64,000 nt of DNA from Symbiodinium natans (lineage: Eukaryota; Sar; Dinophyceae; Suessiales; Symbiodiniaceae): the NCBI GenBank assembly GCA_905221605.1, contig CAJNDS010000028.1, positions 171,763 to 235,762 of the forward strand, in the 5' to 3' direction. Shown piece after piece: positions 24,400 through 37,009 of the stretch. The position numbers were made by a program, and so were the translations under genes. The notes under the pieces are model-generated. The model was given only the letters and a program-made list of their open reading frames with translations. It searched no databases and was not told the DNA's origin. Position 1 is the stretch's first letter; every line of letters begins with the position of its first letter.

Positions 24400-26925
24400 C
24401 TGATCCACAGAGCAGATTCAGATAAGCTCAAATCAGGTCCAGGATGGTCCAGGGTAAGCCAGTCAGGGCAAGTCCTGCTCTCGCAAGGTCTCTCGAAACA
24501 CCTCGCACAAAGGAGCGACATAGCTGGCTCATTGATGAGCGAAGGGTAGTCATGGGATGTACTGGCTTCCCAGCTGACCTTCTGTTGCTCGCTTCGTCTT
24601 TGCTGGGCAGCAAAGGCCCGCCGACCTGCCAACTCAACGGCAGATACAGCATAGTTCAAATGACGCACGGGAAGTGTTGGCCAAGGTTGCGACGGTGCTC
24701 ATCTGCGATTTCCCGCTGCCTCTTCGAACGTCACAGGGCCAGGTTGCAGGAGCACAGTAATTTGTAGCTGCGCGCCTTTCAGCCAAGCGTGCTTCTGCAG
24801 CCTCGCAGGGTAGCTACCAAGAAACAGAGATGGGAACACTGAAAAAGCACATGCCTACTGCGCTCAAGCTGCTTTGCCATGCCTCTCTCTCAATCTGCTT
24901 TTGCTCCGTTTTCCGCCGCGCCTCACAAGACGGGGGGAGGCAGAGCGGCATCGTCGGAGCTTGAAAACTGCCCCCCCGTCCTCCTCAAAATGCTCCCTCC
25001 TGCAAAAGTAGGTATCTCGAGACTCAGCCACAAAAGTCTGGCAAACGTCAGATTATAACACTGGCCCCTCCTTTGCTTCCAAAAAGCTTGCTTCTTCTCC
25101 TGTTCACGCGGACTTCGTCAAAAAAAGCAAGAAAACTACAATCGAGAGCGAGATCACATGCGACAAACTTTTCTCCACCCGCGTCACTGCAACGTTCTTC
25201 AGAGGCCGCACCCTCAGTCGGGCTCACTGTGGAGTTTCTGGTCTTTTCCTCTTGGCCCTTGCCTGCAGTAAAGGCAGTCGGGCCGCCGGTCTTTGCTCGC
25301 TTCGCTTCGCGCCTACAGCGAAGAGCCAACACATGCCGCTTTTGCTAGACTGGCTAGACTGCTGCAACTGCCATATGAGCATCCGTCAATCCGGGGTCCC
25401 TGCTGCGCCTTCTGATGAACCTCAGACCCACACCATGCCCTTTGCCAACCCCCCCTCCACCCCCTCCACCTACCGCTGCATCTACCGCGGACCCCTGCGT
25501 GAACCTATACTGCCTATACTCGCGCCTATGGACAGCCACACACTTTTGAAAGAGGATTCTGTTCACCATCGCCGAGATGATCAGTCGGGTTGAGGACCAT
25601 GGGGTCTCCTTTAATACTGGTTAGGGCAAATGCCATCCTGATGTGAATACGCATGCAGGGAGCCAAGGCACGCATCGATCGAAAATCAAGGACGCTGAAT
25701 TACCGTTGAACGTCCCAATTTTTTTCACGTCACCGTACTGAATTCACAAGTATTCAAGTAGCCTGTATCCAAGCTTGCATCCAAGGCACTTGATGACGGG
25801 GTATTGTGGCGAGCGCACGGCGAAACACTATCCGAGGCACGATGTGGACGCGCATAGAGGCATGTGTGAACTAAAGATCCATTGGAAGTTTCATGGGTCC
25901 CGCATTCGCGCAATCATCCTGCTGCTTCCTTTGGTCTCCCTGCTCTCATCGGTTAGATACAGCCACATAGGGAAGACATTCTAAATAGCTACAAGCCCAA
26001 GCAAGTATGATGTGCACTTTCGTAAGCATCAGGATCGTCTTTGTCAACACGAAAGTACGTCTCGGTGAACAACCCGGATTGCACCCTGCTGCATGCACAG
26101 CCCGCCGACGTGAAATCGATGAACGTCGATTGTGTCGATTCGGGGGCTCGAAAGCAAAATGCAGTCCGTTCGGCCCCTGCACTGGGATCCCTGCAGGTCG
26201 TTTCTTGGCGCTTGGCTGCACACGCTCCACATTCGGCCACACCTTGGGTCTGCCCAGGCTAATAATGCAACGTGATTGGGGGGATGGCCATGGGTGGCCC
26301 ATCTACATGAGGAATTCGATGTGTGAGAGGGTTAGGATTTCGAGCGGGGTGTCTGACGGGGATGCGTTCTGAGACGGGGTAGCCTGTGACAAACCTGTCC
26401 GAAGACGTAGGGGGCACAGCTGGCAGCTTTCAATTCATTGTCCTTTCATTGTCCTTTTCTCAGCCTTTCCTTGTTAAGTATCAGATGCTTTCTTGCTGCA
26501 ACGCCCATCGCCAGATCAGCCAAGACCGCAGCCTTGGCGATCGACGTCAAACAGTCCTGCATCTCGCTCGACACCGTATACACCGTGCTCTCTCCTCCAC
26601 CTGCAAGAGCGCTGTGACAGCAAATGGCGGAGATACAACGGTTCCGGTAACCCTGGCCTGAACATTCCAAGGACCATGCCAGCACTTGGCGGTACCACTT
26701 CACCTCCCATACTTCTAAGATCATCAGTAAGAACTTTTAAGTCTTGAGGACCTACCTTCAAGTCAGCACGCAGCCTGCTCAAGCTTGACTTTGGCATCCT
26801 GCCAGGACACATCCACATTGGCCTGGTCGTAGCCGAAAGTGGCTCTTGAGTATCAACAAAGGTCCGTCCATCCTCTTTAGGCAGATTTGAACAACCGCTT
26901 CCTTGCCTTTACAAGCTTATCAAGC
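24400..26925. other. Possible 3' exons of the exonuclease gene, otherwise nothing recognised
   Basis: Downstream of the exonuclease frame, the minus strand has two exon-like runs. One is ATFGYDQANVDVSWQDAKVK (about 26850-26790), near a donor-like AAG|GTAGGT. The other contains ESTVYTVSSEMQDCLTSIAK (about 26600-26530). They could extend the exonuclease protein if its stop at 26928 lies in an intron. No family assignment was possible. Confidence 0.25.
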
Positions 26926-26927
26926 TT

Positions 26928-28466
26928 TCAACTGCAGGAATCACTCTGCAGCCAGGCCACATCCATCGAGATCCGACCTGCTAGTCGGTGCGCATCTGCA
27001 TGGATGCGAACTCGAGCACGCAGACTTGTGGCGATTGAACGTTCTTCAGGAGAGTTCATCTCAACGGTACGGAGCAAGCTCCAGAACTGCATAAACTTAT
27101 CGTCGGAGCCCAAGCGGCGCCTTGCTTCTTCGGCGCCGATTTGCACAGCATCGGCAAGACCTTGAGCGCTCCTCTCCATGTACTCCATATCATCTGGAGC
27201 ACGCGGGTGGCGCACCAAGCGAAGCAATAAGCCATCTTCTGCGTCGTAGCATGTTTCGATCGACTCAAAAGTAGCTGTGCAGCGACTCAGGCACAACTCC
27301 AGCCGTGCGCACTGGGGCTTGCTTAAAACAGCGCGTGCGGGAATCCAACATGGTTCAGGCACTCTTTGCTTCTTGGCGTTCGGTGCCTTGTACGCTGCGA
27401 GCAGTTCTTCAACTTGGGAGATCAAAGTGCCAACTTCGCCAGCTTCGGCAACTTCCTCCTCCCCTTCTTCGTTTACATGCTCGTTCGCCTGCAAGGCATC
27501 TGATTCTATCAAACGGGTCCGTACACGCAACTGGCCATCCCGAAAAAAGATGACAAATATGTCCGCATTTTGTCGGAGGAAGTGTGCGTTAATATGCACA
27601 GGTGACTGCTTCTGAGCAGCGACGGCCTTCTTGACTGCGCTATACTTCAGAATTTCGTTGAGATTGGTACAGCCACCAGACCCCAGAGCATTGCTGAGAA
27701 TATCCACCGCATTCCGCACAACTTCTCGCAAAGCAAGAAAGTTGGCTTGATAAGCAGAGTTGTCGACCGTTTTGATCGAGCCCTCCAGGCTTTGACTGAT
27801 TACCTGCCAAGCCTCCAGCAGCTTTGCCTCCGCGGAAGACGCAGGTCCAACAGCCAAAAGCTTGCCCAAAAGATATAGCTGGAAGAATGCATCGTCAGCA
27901 GCGTATGCTCGCTGCTCTGGACTTAAGCTAGCACGTGCCCAGTTTGAAGTGCCTACCGATTTGAGCTTCTGTATTGGGATCTCAAAATGCTGCGCCATTT
28001 TGAAGAGCCCATGCGGAATGCTGCGCGCACCCGCAAGCTCAGCAATGTCCCAGTAGGATGCTTTCACTGATCTGGAGTCAAAATCCCATCCGAAGCTCAT
28101 GGCAAGCTTCGCCTTGTCTGCGCTGTCGAAGCTTGCAACCACTTTGATCACATCATCACCTGACTCCAAAAAGCTCTGCAGCCACCCAGGCAGCTCTGAA
28201 CAACCCAGAGTCCGGATAATAACTACTGTGTCCCAACAGGCAAACTGCATTACAGCTATAGGGTTGTTCTCTGAAACACCCTTGTCAGGCTTCCATTCGA
28301 AATCTAAGCCCACCATCAAAGGTCGATCGTGTGCAGCGAAGACTGTTTGGAAGCGGGACTTGGATATAGCATTCTCAAACGTCTTTTGTGTGGCATCGTC
28401 CGACACCCCACACTCAACCACACGTCCTCCAAACGTGACAAATTCGGACGGCACGGGAGGCGCCAT
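26928..28466 (-). CDS. WRN-type 3'-5' exonuclease domain protein (DEDDy)
   Basis: The frame is 512 codons from the first ATG (28466-28464); a GTG four codons upstream is not needed. The N-terminal 200 residues carry the DnaQ-like exonuclease fold. Motif Exo I is GLDFEWKP with D55 and E57. Exo II is KVVASFDSADKAKL with the aspartate near 117. Exo III is NWARASLSPEQRAYAADDA with Y188 and D192. This is the DEDDy set of Werner-syndrome and Arabidopsis WRNexo-like enzymes, which remove nucleotides from 3' ends of DNA or RNA with two metal ions. Residues 200-512 have no helicase motifs. They contain an acidic stretch (NEEGEEEVAEAGEVG) and helices of unknown role. The domain is uninterrupted, unlike the micro-exon genes nearby, so it may be a large exon or a retro-copied gene. 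The substrate is unknown, and the real C-terminus may lie in downstream exons. Confidence 0.85.
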   Translation of the reverse strand: MAPPVPSEFVTFGGRVVECGVSDDATQKTFENAISKSRFQTVFAAHDRPLMVGLDFEWKPDKGVSENNPIAVMQFACWDTVVIIRTLGCSELPGWLQSFLESGDDVIKVVASFDSADKAKLAMSFGWDFDSRSVKASYWDIAELAGARSIPHGLFKMAQHFEIPIQKLKSVGTSNWARASLSPEQRAYAADDAFFQLYLLGKLLAVGPASSAEAKLLEAWQVISQSLEGSIKTVDNSAYQANFLALREVVRNAVDILSNALGSGGCTNLNEILKYSAVKKAVAAQKQSPVHINAHFLRQNADIFVIFFRDGQLRVRTRLIESDALQANEHVNEEGEEEVAEAGEVGTLISQVEELLAAYKAPNAKKQRVPEPCWIPARAVLSKPQCARLELCLSRCTATFESIETCYDAEDGLLLRLVRHPRAPDDMEYMERSAQGLADAVQIGAEEARRRLGSDDKFMQFWSLLRTVEMNSPEERSIATSLRARVRIHADAHRLAGRISMDVAWLQSDSCS

Positions 28467-28479
28467 ACTGCAACGCACA

Positions 28480-30355
28480 TAACCTGTATCTCAGCACTGT
28501 ATGCTGGACTGTATACCCTGCGTATCCCTGCGTGAGATGCATACTCAAGAATACTCCTACAACACAATGTACTTAACCAGAGACGTCACACACATCTCCT
28601 GTTTTGCTTCTCAGATGCCCTAATCATCCTAGAACACGGTAACAGGACCGGACAAAACCCTGGATTGAGCCTGAGTAAGTCTACTGCAGCAGCCTGCAGC
28701 ACAGAACCGGACAACCAAAGCCATGCAGGGAACGCTCAGATGCGTTTAGGATTCCATGACACCCGGGCCTGTCTCGTCAAGATTTGCTTCGCCACCGTCC
28801 ACGCTTGTTGATCAAACGTGCTTGCCTGATGCCAAGCATTTGCGACAGTGTCTAGGAATCCGAGCAAGCGAGATGTCGGCAGAAATGTGACGTATCAGCA
28901 GCAACCAAGACCCATTGAAACCCATGCTCGGAAGGCCTCATGCATTGATGCAGAGGTGGTAGCAGACCTGCAAATATGAGCTTCTTGCGTTCGCTGTCAG
29001 GCAGCTGTAGTGGCAGATATGTCCTGCTGTCTTCATATGCTGTATGGAACACAGAGCTGCTTGCTGCTTTCACAGACGGACGGTCTACTTGGACAGTCTT
29101 GGCACGTTGAGATGATTTTGCCAGAGCTAGGCAGGCGGCTGAGAGTGGCGGCTAAAAGACGACCTTGGCATGACATGCAGTGCAGAGACGCATCACAATG
29201 AGCACACGCCTGTGCGTAGCCACAGAGACAACCACTTGTTGCACTGCCAGGCACGTCGATTATTTCACGCGACTTCATCCCTTGAAGTGCCTTATTTCGT
29301 CTGCACCGATTCCCAAGGGCCAACAGCCGAAGGCTCCACGTTTCGCGCTCATCTTGCACACTCTTGTCAGCACTCGCGCTGATAGTTTGAAAGCGTTGAC
29401 ACGTCATCTGAATCTTCATTAAGCTCTCCTTTCAAGCCAAGCCAAGGTGCAACTCTACGCTGCGGATCCTTCGTAGATGCGCATCTGACAAAGCCAGTGA
29501 GCAGCTTGCAACTGCTTACATCTTTTTACGTTTCGACTCTCCACCAGTGCTTGTCCACGAGAAGAATCTTTCTGCACTGCCTAGCGGTACGTTCGAAAGC
29601 ATCCTGTGGGTCCCTTCTTGTGGGTCCCTGTGGGTCCCTGTGGGTCGTTGTGGGTCGCTCTCTGAGCGCTTCGCCAGCTCCGGAAGCGCTGCGAGCTGCC
29701 GGCCTTCGAGGCAAGGAAAGGGGGCAACAAATCGTCTAAGTTCGACGAAGTGCCTTGGAGAAGGCATCTGAAGCCTCAGCACGGGAAACATGAGCAGTCC
29801 TCTTCGAAAAATGCTACACTGCTACACGCGGCTACCATCAAGTTGCTGGCACTGGGGGAAATGGCTCCATCATCCTCCTGCAGCATGTATTTGATGTTGG
29901 TCTGGCCTGGTTTTGGGTCTGCATGTGCAGCAGCCTCCACCATCTTTCTGAGAATTCCTTGCAGCACCGCCTTTCAAGAAGAACAGTGTGGGCAGAAGTA
30001 GAGCTGTTCACATGTACAGCAATGTAGACGATGTTGGCAAAGGGTTGGGGTGTTAACTCATGTCAATGCCGTGAGGTTGGCTGCCCCCATGACGGATTTT
30101 GAACTCAGGAACTATTGAAAGCTGTGCGCGCTGGTGACCTCGTAGACCCCAACCCCAGCACCCTCAACCACACTATATCCGCCGAGGCCTCGGGCCGAAG
30201 GTGTATAGGTTGTCAGAACAGGCACCCCCCCTCCTAGTCCTCCGAAGCCATGTGTCGGACCCCTTTTCTTACCTGGAAAGGGTACCCCCCCGTGGGCGAC
30301 CACGATCTGAAAGCGGACGGTTCGCCAGGACCAGGGGCAGTTGAAGCCCCGCCTA
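28480..30355. other. No recognisable gene; short GGGTCCCTGT array
   Basis: A minus-strand 128-codon frame (29419-29033) is protein-like but unassigned. At about 29606-29665 the ten-mer GTGGGTCCCT/GTGGGTCGTT repeats about five times. It is followed by a GC-rich segment encoding EGRQLAALPELAKR on the minus strand. Confidence 0.35.
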
Positions 30356-30359
30356 GCAG

Positions 30360-30480
30360 GCCCCCGATGCCCTTTCCTGCCCCCCGCCTTTGACCCCCCT
30401 GCCCCCCTCCCCTGCCCCCGACCCCCCCTGCCCCCCCTTCCTGTTTTTGCCCCTCCCCCCACCCAACCCGTCTCAACCCT
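30360..30480. repeat. C-rich low-complexity tract
   Basis: Short runs of CCCCCC separated by TG, GA or TT (CCCCCCTGCCCCCCT-type) lead directly into the telomere-like array at 30.5 kb. Confidence 0.8.
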
Positions 30481-30483
30481 CAG

Positions 30484-30685
30484 CCTTGAACCTTGAACCC
30501 TAACCCTAAACCCCAAACCGTGAACCTTGAGCCCTAAGCCCTCAACCCTAAACTAACCCTCAACCCCAAACCCTAACCCATAAACCCGGAACCCTAAACC
30601 CTAAACCCTAAACCCTAAACCCTAAACCCTAAACCCTAAACCCTAAACCCTAAACCTTAAACCCTAAACCCTAAACCCAACCCTT
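30484..30685. repeat. Interstitial telomere-like repeat (CCCTAAA)n
   Basis: A degenerate leader (CTTGAACCTTGAACCC, CCCTAACCC variants) changes into about twelve near-perfect CCCTAAA units at 30591-30679, with one CCTTAAA copy. The unit is the plant/alga-type telomere heptamer in C-rich orientation on the plus strand. Its internal position makes it an interstitial telomeric sequence. Confidence 0.95.
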
Positions 30686-30699
30686 ATTGCTTGGGGTCC

Positions 30700-33600
30700 A
30701 GCGACTTGGGCGCTGCGGAATCACCATGCTCACGCGGATGCGCTGGGCCGGGCCGAGGCGGATCGCGTAGCGTTAAAATCAAGGCCAAAATAAAGCATCC
30801 TGAAGCCCTCAACAGTCAAGGGATTTCGTTCGATGTCAGTGGAACAGATTGGAACCGAATGTCTGCGGTCAGACATGCTCCTGGAGAGCTCGAAGACATG
30901 CAGTGGGCGTTGGACCCATGTCTAATGGCTCCACATGTACAGGCTGTGACATGCTGAGTCGCAGGTTGTGCCGTCATCGGCGTAGAAACCATGCTTTTGA
31001 CTTCTTGGTATGAAATTGCAACGCGTCTTGCCATGTCTTTCCAGACATCTCAACGGACACCAATGGCAGCTTGAAGACTAATCGATCTATTCGTATCGCT
31101 TCATGGTTGATGATGTTGCTATTGATTCAGGGGTTTATGTTTCTGGCATTCGCGATCAGTCGTGGCATCCTGGCCTCCTGCTTGCTGACCAAAGCTTTCG
31201 CCTTCTGAGTCCGTGCGAGGCTCTGGCGCCGCTCATGCATCACCTCAGCAGGGCATAGGCTATAGCTTGGCAGCTTCGCACATCTCATGCAACCACTTCG
31301 AAGACTTGCGACTTGCGCTGCCACGCCACTGACTCCTCGTCAAATCTTGCCCAGCCCATGTCCCCAGACTCATCTGGCACCTCTTCCAGACGCCAGCAAA
31401 CAATGCTCAAACACGCACGCTTCGCAGCTCGCTCCTCTGCTGGGATCGCCATGGTCCGAAGCTCTTGCCGTCACATTCGGTCAAGATGGCGTGTTGTGCA
31501 TGCATGCGTATTATTCAGGCGCCTTCGAGTATCTGGACATGATGACACCGATGTTTGCGTATGCAAGCGCAGCTTCTCTGAAGCTGTGTAAGGCTAAAGG
31601 CTATGCAGCGTCATGGAACTCAAGTGGATCCAAGGAACCAGCATACCCCACAATTCTGCGAGCCAGCAGCGTGGAAACGGGCGATGTGAACATGCTTGAA
31701 TGGAGTCCAGTACGCGACCCGTGTGCTGCAAATATGTGTACAGAGTGAGGTTCTTGAAGAGGTGCATTGCCAAAGCACGACTTGCGGCTGTTTTGCCCCG
31801 GTTGCTTGCCTTGGACAGCCTGCCTTCAACGGAGCTACCAAACGAGCAGCTTGCCTGCGGCCGTCGACTTCAGCCATTCCACCGGTTTGAGACTGCTTCA
31901 GCAAGCATCGGCCTGCCCGGGTACATCAAGTCTCCGGAAGATCAGAGAGTCACGCAGAACACTGGAAAGCAGAAACACGGCGTGCGGCTCAACGCAACAG
32001 CAAGTGCCATTAGATCCACAAGTCAACACGCCTGGCTGCAGCAGCAAGATCCACGATGGGACTTAGTTGTCGTCCCACGCCCTCGGGCTCTTGAAGCATT
32101 CTTGAAGCAGAGCAGCTGACAAAGCAAGGTTGGAAAGTTTAACAAGTTTGCCTCGAGCACGATTATGCTGGTCCTGAGCCACAAGCTGTCACAAGCTCAA
32201 AAGCAAAAGCACCTTGCCGCCACACTTCAATGCTCAGTGGCGAGCGCTACTGTCACAAAGCTGGTTTCCAGCTTCACCCGGTGCTCACAAGCAAGCCTGA
32301 CACTCACGCACCGAATAGCATGGACACGACAGCTGTGCTACCTACGCACTGGCGGGCAGTTGACAAGGACACGGCGAAAGAAGCTGCCCAAAGCATTCCC
32401 CCAAGCGCACCTTCTCAAGCTGCCACATTGAAAAGATGGCTCAATGTTCCACAGGGCCACAGAAGCGTCCGAAAGCGGGAAATTTCCTGCTACAAACCAA
32501 CCTTCCCAAGAGCGAAGCCCATGCCACAGACTTGGCTCACAAGCCTGCCAACCTCTGCCTTACGGAGAATCGAGAGGTTCCCATGTCGCGAGCTGCTCAG
32601 GACAAGAACTAACAGAACACATGGTAAACTGCACATCAGGCACGCACCACAAAGTGAGCCTCATCACCTGGAAAGCAGCTCAGTTCAGAGTTCAGAGAGC
32701 ACGTTTTTCTTGGCAAACTGTCTGGATGGCTTCTTGCAGCAAAGATTCGCACAAGGGAACGATCACCGGGTGTTCGTTCAACCTCAACCGGCCAAATTAG
32801 GCCACCGTGGGCATGGACGTTGACTTGGCTCAGGTCTTGTCCATCAGTTGCGCAGCTCGTTTTCCATCATTTGTCGTCAGTGCCTGGATGTGGCGGCGGA
32901 AACGGATCATTCAGGACTAGCTAAGACTTGGAACAATGCTGAGGGATCCGCATAGAATACATCGATAAAGTTTCGGCGGTCCTGTCAACAGAGATGCAGA
33001 ATGTACTGGAAAACGACAAGCCTATGAAACATCGCTGACGGTGCAATACCAAGGAAAGCAAAGTGCTTGCCTCCAATTGCTACCATATACCGCGCTTGAT
33101 ATCAGAAAATGTCCGTCCAAACGCTGCCGTAAACAGTGTTGTTCCACCAGCTTGGCAGCTTGAGATGCTGCGCTTTGCAGCTTATCTTGAGTCTGAGCCA
33201 TGTTTGCTTGTCTGGGAAGATAAAGGTGTTTCATCCCTGTGTGTGGCATGTGCGCCCATTGCTTTGTGTTGCAGGGTCGGGGCCTGCACAGACATTTGCA
33301 CAGCCAAGCCGGCATCAAAAATCACCTCGATCCCGATGTGGGCTCAAGACCGACAGACTGTGAGTTTGGCATCTGAGCTATGCACAAGCTCCGCCTGCAA
33401 CGGGCCCGATTCCTTTGTCACAAATGATGCGATTGTGATTACATTGCTGCTCACGGAACCTGCTCAGGCAAGAACGGTGCCAACTCGACGCCTGTGGAAG
33501 TGGATATTTCCCGGATGGAGATCCTGACATTGAACTCGCAATGCAATACGTGACCCTTGCTTCTCCCCAAGGTCGACTGCTAAGTTGGCCAGCTGGCGGC

Positions 33601-35470
33601 ATGGATGAAATTATCCTTGAATAGCATCTTCAGAAACCTCATCCGCAAAAGCGCGCATCCGACAACCCTACGCCTGCTACAGAGCTGTGCGATCAGGGCA
33701 CACATCCATGCAGAGTCCTCCCACCTGAGCACAGCTGCTTGCCCGTTGGGACCCGCTTTACCTCGTAACCTTTGAGGTTCAAGCCTAGGGTCCCGTCAAA
33801 ACCAAAGACAGGCAACCGAAAAGCCGTTGGGGCGACGAGCGGCCATCAAGCTTGCGTGCAGACTTGTGCGTGCAGTGATTATGCTCTTCTTGCAACGTCG
33901 AAGACAATGTCCAAAAAGAAGTGACAAAACGACAACATAATGATCCTCCACCATGTGAAGAGGTCGCATTGGACGGCACTGATCTGTAAGTTCAGGGTTG
34001 AAAGGAATTGCTCGTAAGCTCTGAAACACCGTGTATCTGAACACTTAGTGGAGACATCTGGCAGACGCATCACCATCGGATGCCACTAGTAACTTGTATT
34101 ATAATGCAGCGAACGCAACTTTAGTATTATTACGAGCCCCCTTAAAAACCCCGACTTCGTTCATACATTTCATGCTGCATTTCGTGCTTCATTCTATTCA
34201 TTACAAATGCAGCATTAAATGTACTCACTTCACTAGTTGTGTTACCTTTAGGACAAGCGAGAAGATAAAAACCTGTCTTGGTCATGAAGATAACATGTTC
34301 CTGTATTGTGGGTTGCCGAAAATCCCGGATGGCCGGTGCTTTTGTGAATGCCTACTGAGTTTGCTTGCTTGCATGCAAAACCCTCCTTGTGCCGGACGAA
34401 TCTGAGAACTGCGCCTCGTCGCGAAGTTGATCCAGGGGTACGTTCAACAAGGCCCCTGGCGTCATCGTGCCTGAAGCTCGAAAGTGCTGCTGCTAAGGCG
34501 TTGCCACCTGCATTCCACACACACACACACACACACTGATGCAACGTATGGCTGACTAGATTCCAAGATCCATACCATCTCGCTTGGCCCTTTGTGCCTC
34601 CGCCAACGCTCAAGACACAAGTGATGTAGCCAGCATCATGACACGCAGATACTTTTGCGATTGAATACACCCTCCTCTCGAAACGCATACCTTGACTGGA
34701 CTTAAAGTGTAGCAGCTGTTCTGCTGGTTGCAACCTGAGTTTTTTTATACAGTTGCGCTGCATAAAGGTACTTATGTATACGTGTGCCCACCCACACACG
34801 ACCCACACCCAACGCACCCCACCCACACCCTCCACACCCCACAAACACCCCACACAGTTCGCGGGTGCCGTGACAACATCATCTGAGTTTCGAAGCCTGT
34901 CAAGGCAACAACAAGAATCAAAAACAGAAACAACAACTGATCAAGATTGCATGCTGCCCTGTTCCGTGGCTTCTTGTTCATGACTCTGGCATGTTTGGGC
35001 AAGTATCAGCGAAGTCCCATGCGCCAATCCGCAATGCGTAGATCCAGTGGCTGCAGGCTGTTGCAATCTTGCACCAGACTTGACGAAACAAACATGTTCA
35101 AGAGTAGCAGACCACAAAGTCTAGGCCGTGATTCCATTGCTGTGCGGCCTGGCCAAGGACCGCTTGCAAAGGGACCCCTTCCTCCAGTGACTCGACCTAA
35201 CAACAGGGGAGGGCGTCGCAGGTCATGTGCCAGTCGGCCGTTTCCGAATAGTTTCGTTTAGTGCACTGAGAGGCGCACGAGCAGCTCCTTGGTGACATAC
35301 GGTCGCAAGACCTGCTGACATGTGCGTGAGATCGGCTATTAACCGTTCAGGGTAACAGGCACATCAGCCAAGCAGAACTCAGCAAATATGAGGGCAAATC
35401 AGAAAACAGGGCGGTGCAAATCAGAAAACACCAAGGCACAAATCAGTCAGCAACAGTGGGGGCCAGGTTT
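30700..35470. other. No recognisable gene
   Basis: Plus-strand runs such as WSEALAVTFGQDGVLCMHAY (about 31455-31515) and QLDACGSGYFPDGDPDIELA (about 33480-33540, continuing to a TAG near 33620) read like coding sequence. They have competing frames and no known motifs. A (CA)n tract of about 11 units lies at 34515-34536, and a CACCC-rich patch lies at 34785-34860. Everything else is unassigned. Confidence 0.3.
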
Positions 35471-35475
35471 TTTTT

Positions 35476-36372
35476 ACCCTAGAAGCCCTACACCCTAAGA
35501 ACCCCTGAGCCCTAAACCCTAGACAACCCTAAAAACCCCTAAACCCTAAAAAACCCCAAACCCTAAAAAAACCTTAAACCCTAAAAACCCCTAAACCCTG
35601 AAAACCCCTAAGCCCTAAAAGCCCTAAGAACCCCTGAGCCCTAAACCCAAAAAAACCCTGAACACCAAAAAACCCTCAAGAAACCCTCAACTTCTCTAAA
35701 ACCTACAAACCCCTAAGCCCTATACCCTAATAACTCCAAACCGTAAACAACCCTAAACCCTAAAACCCCTAAACATAGGCATGATTTTTTCAAACCCATC
35801 ATGCGAGCATTGTGTTTGCAAATGCGGGGGGGAGGGGGGCTGCGCCCCCCCCCCCCCCCCCCCCCTCCCCCCCAACCCCCCGCTTTATTCTTTTTCGAAC
35901 CCATCATGCGAGTGTTGCGTTTGCAAATGGAAGGGGCGGCTAAAAACCCCTAAACCTTAAACCTCAAAACTCCTAAACCCTAAAAACCCCAAAGCCCGAA
36001 AAAACCCTAAACCCTAAAAACCCCGAAGCCCTAAACCCCAAAAGCCCCTAAACTCTAAACCCTAAACCCTAAAGCCTAAAACCCCCTAAAGCCCAATAAC
36101 CCTGAGGCCTAAACCAGAAAAACCCTAAACCCTAAAAAACCCTACACAAAACCTTAACCCTAAACCCTTAACATCCTAAACCCTAAATCCTAAAAGCCCC
36201 CTAAAGCCTCAAGCCCTCAACCCAAAACAAAACCTGAGCCCTAAACCAAAAAAACCCTAAACCCTAAAACCCCCTAAGCCCTCAACCCTTAAACACCCCA
36301 AGGCCTACACCCTAAAAAGCCCTAAACCCTAAACCCTGAAAACCCGAAAAACCTAAACCCTAAACACCCCTT
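35476..36372. repeat. Degenerate telomere-like tract (CCCTAAA/CCCCTAAA)
   Basis: Nearly 900 bases consist of CCCTAAA, CCCCTAAA, CCCTAAAAAA and CCCTGAGC derivatives in C-rich orientation. They are far more diverged than the islands elsewhere, which suggests an older array. It is interrupted by a direct-repeat/poly-C module at 35786-35930. Confidence 0.9.
35786..35930. repeat. Direct repeats flanking a G/C hairpin
   Basis: Two copies of a roughly 37-base sequence, AACCCATCATGCGAG followed by RTTGYGTTTGCAAATG, lie at about 35788-35825 and 35896-35930. Between them is a G-run (GGGGGGGAGGGGGGCTGCG) followed by about 20 consecutive C and more C-runs, able to fold into a GC hairpin. Confidence 0.8.
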
Positions 36373-37009
36373 ACTTAAATACAGCAAACCTTGCTGTTCG
36401 AGCGCAAGTGATAAATTTGTTACCATAGGGGTCTGTATGCCTATCATAGGGGGTCTTAGTAAAACCCTATCATGTTAGCTTAGGTTAGGTTAGCTTGGGT
36501 TGGGGTTGGGCTCTTCTGTCTTTGCTCGCCCACTCCTGGCTACGGCGATGGCCCGTCAATGAGAGAGACCGATGTACATGCATGGCTGTCCATGCATGCT
36601 GATTCACCCCTCGCTGTTTTCTGATTCGTTCCTTGCTGTTTTCTGAACCATTCATGGTCTTGTTTTCCGATTTAGACAGCATCCCAACCGTTCATGTTTA
36701 AACTTGCAGACGTGTAGTCTAAACTCTACAAACTCCAGCCTCAAGCCTATCCACATGCTGAGGGGCTAATGATTGTACAAACAAGCTCGAATCAACAAAT
36801 CTAATTGACTGATTGATTGACTGCCTGTGGGCGCGAACGCCCTTGCGTCTGCAAGGCAACAGAGGCTGCCCCAAGCTGTACGAGAGGCGACAGCACTCAA
36901 ACACGAAAACTCCTCAAGAGCAGAGATGCATTGCAGCTCTGCACGGTCAAATGAACGATACAAGACTCCACAAGCATGCACTGACAGTGCATGTGCTCAG
37001 CGACTAGTA

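Noticed and set aside
34248..34853. 201-codon minus-strand frame with poly-Cys-Val
   Set aside because: Crosses a (CA)n microsatellite and CACCC-rich DNA; composition is artefactual.
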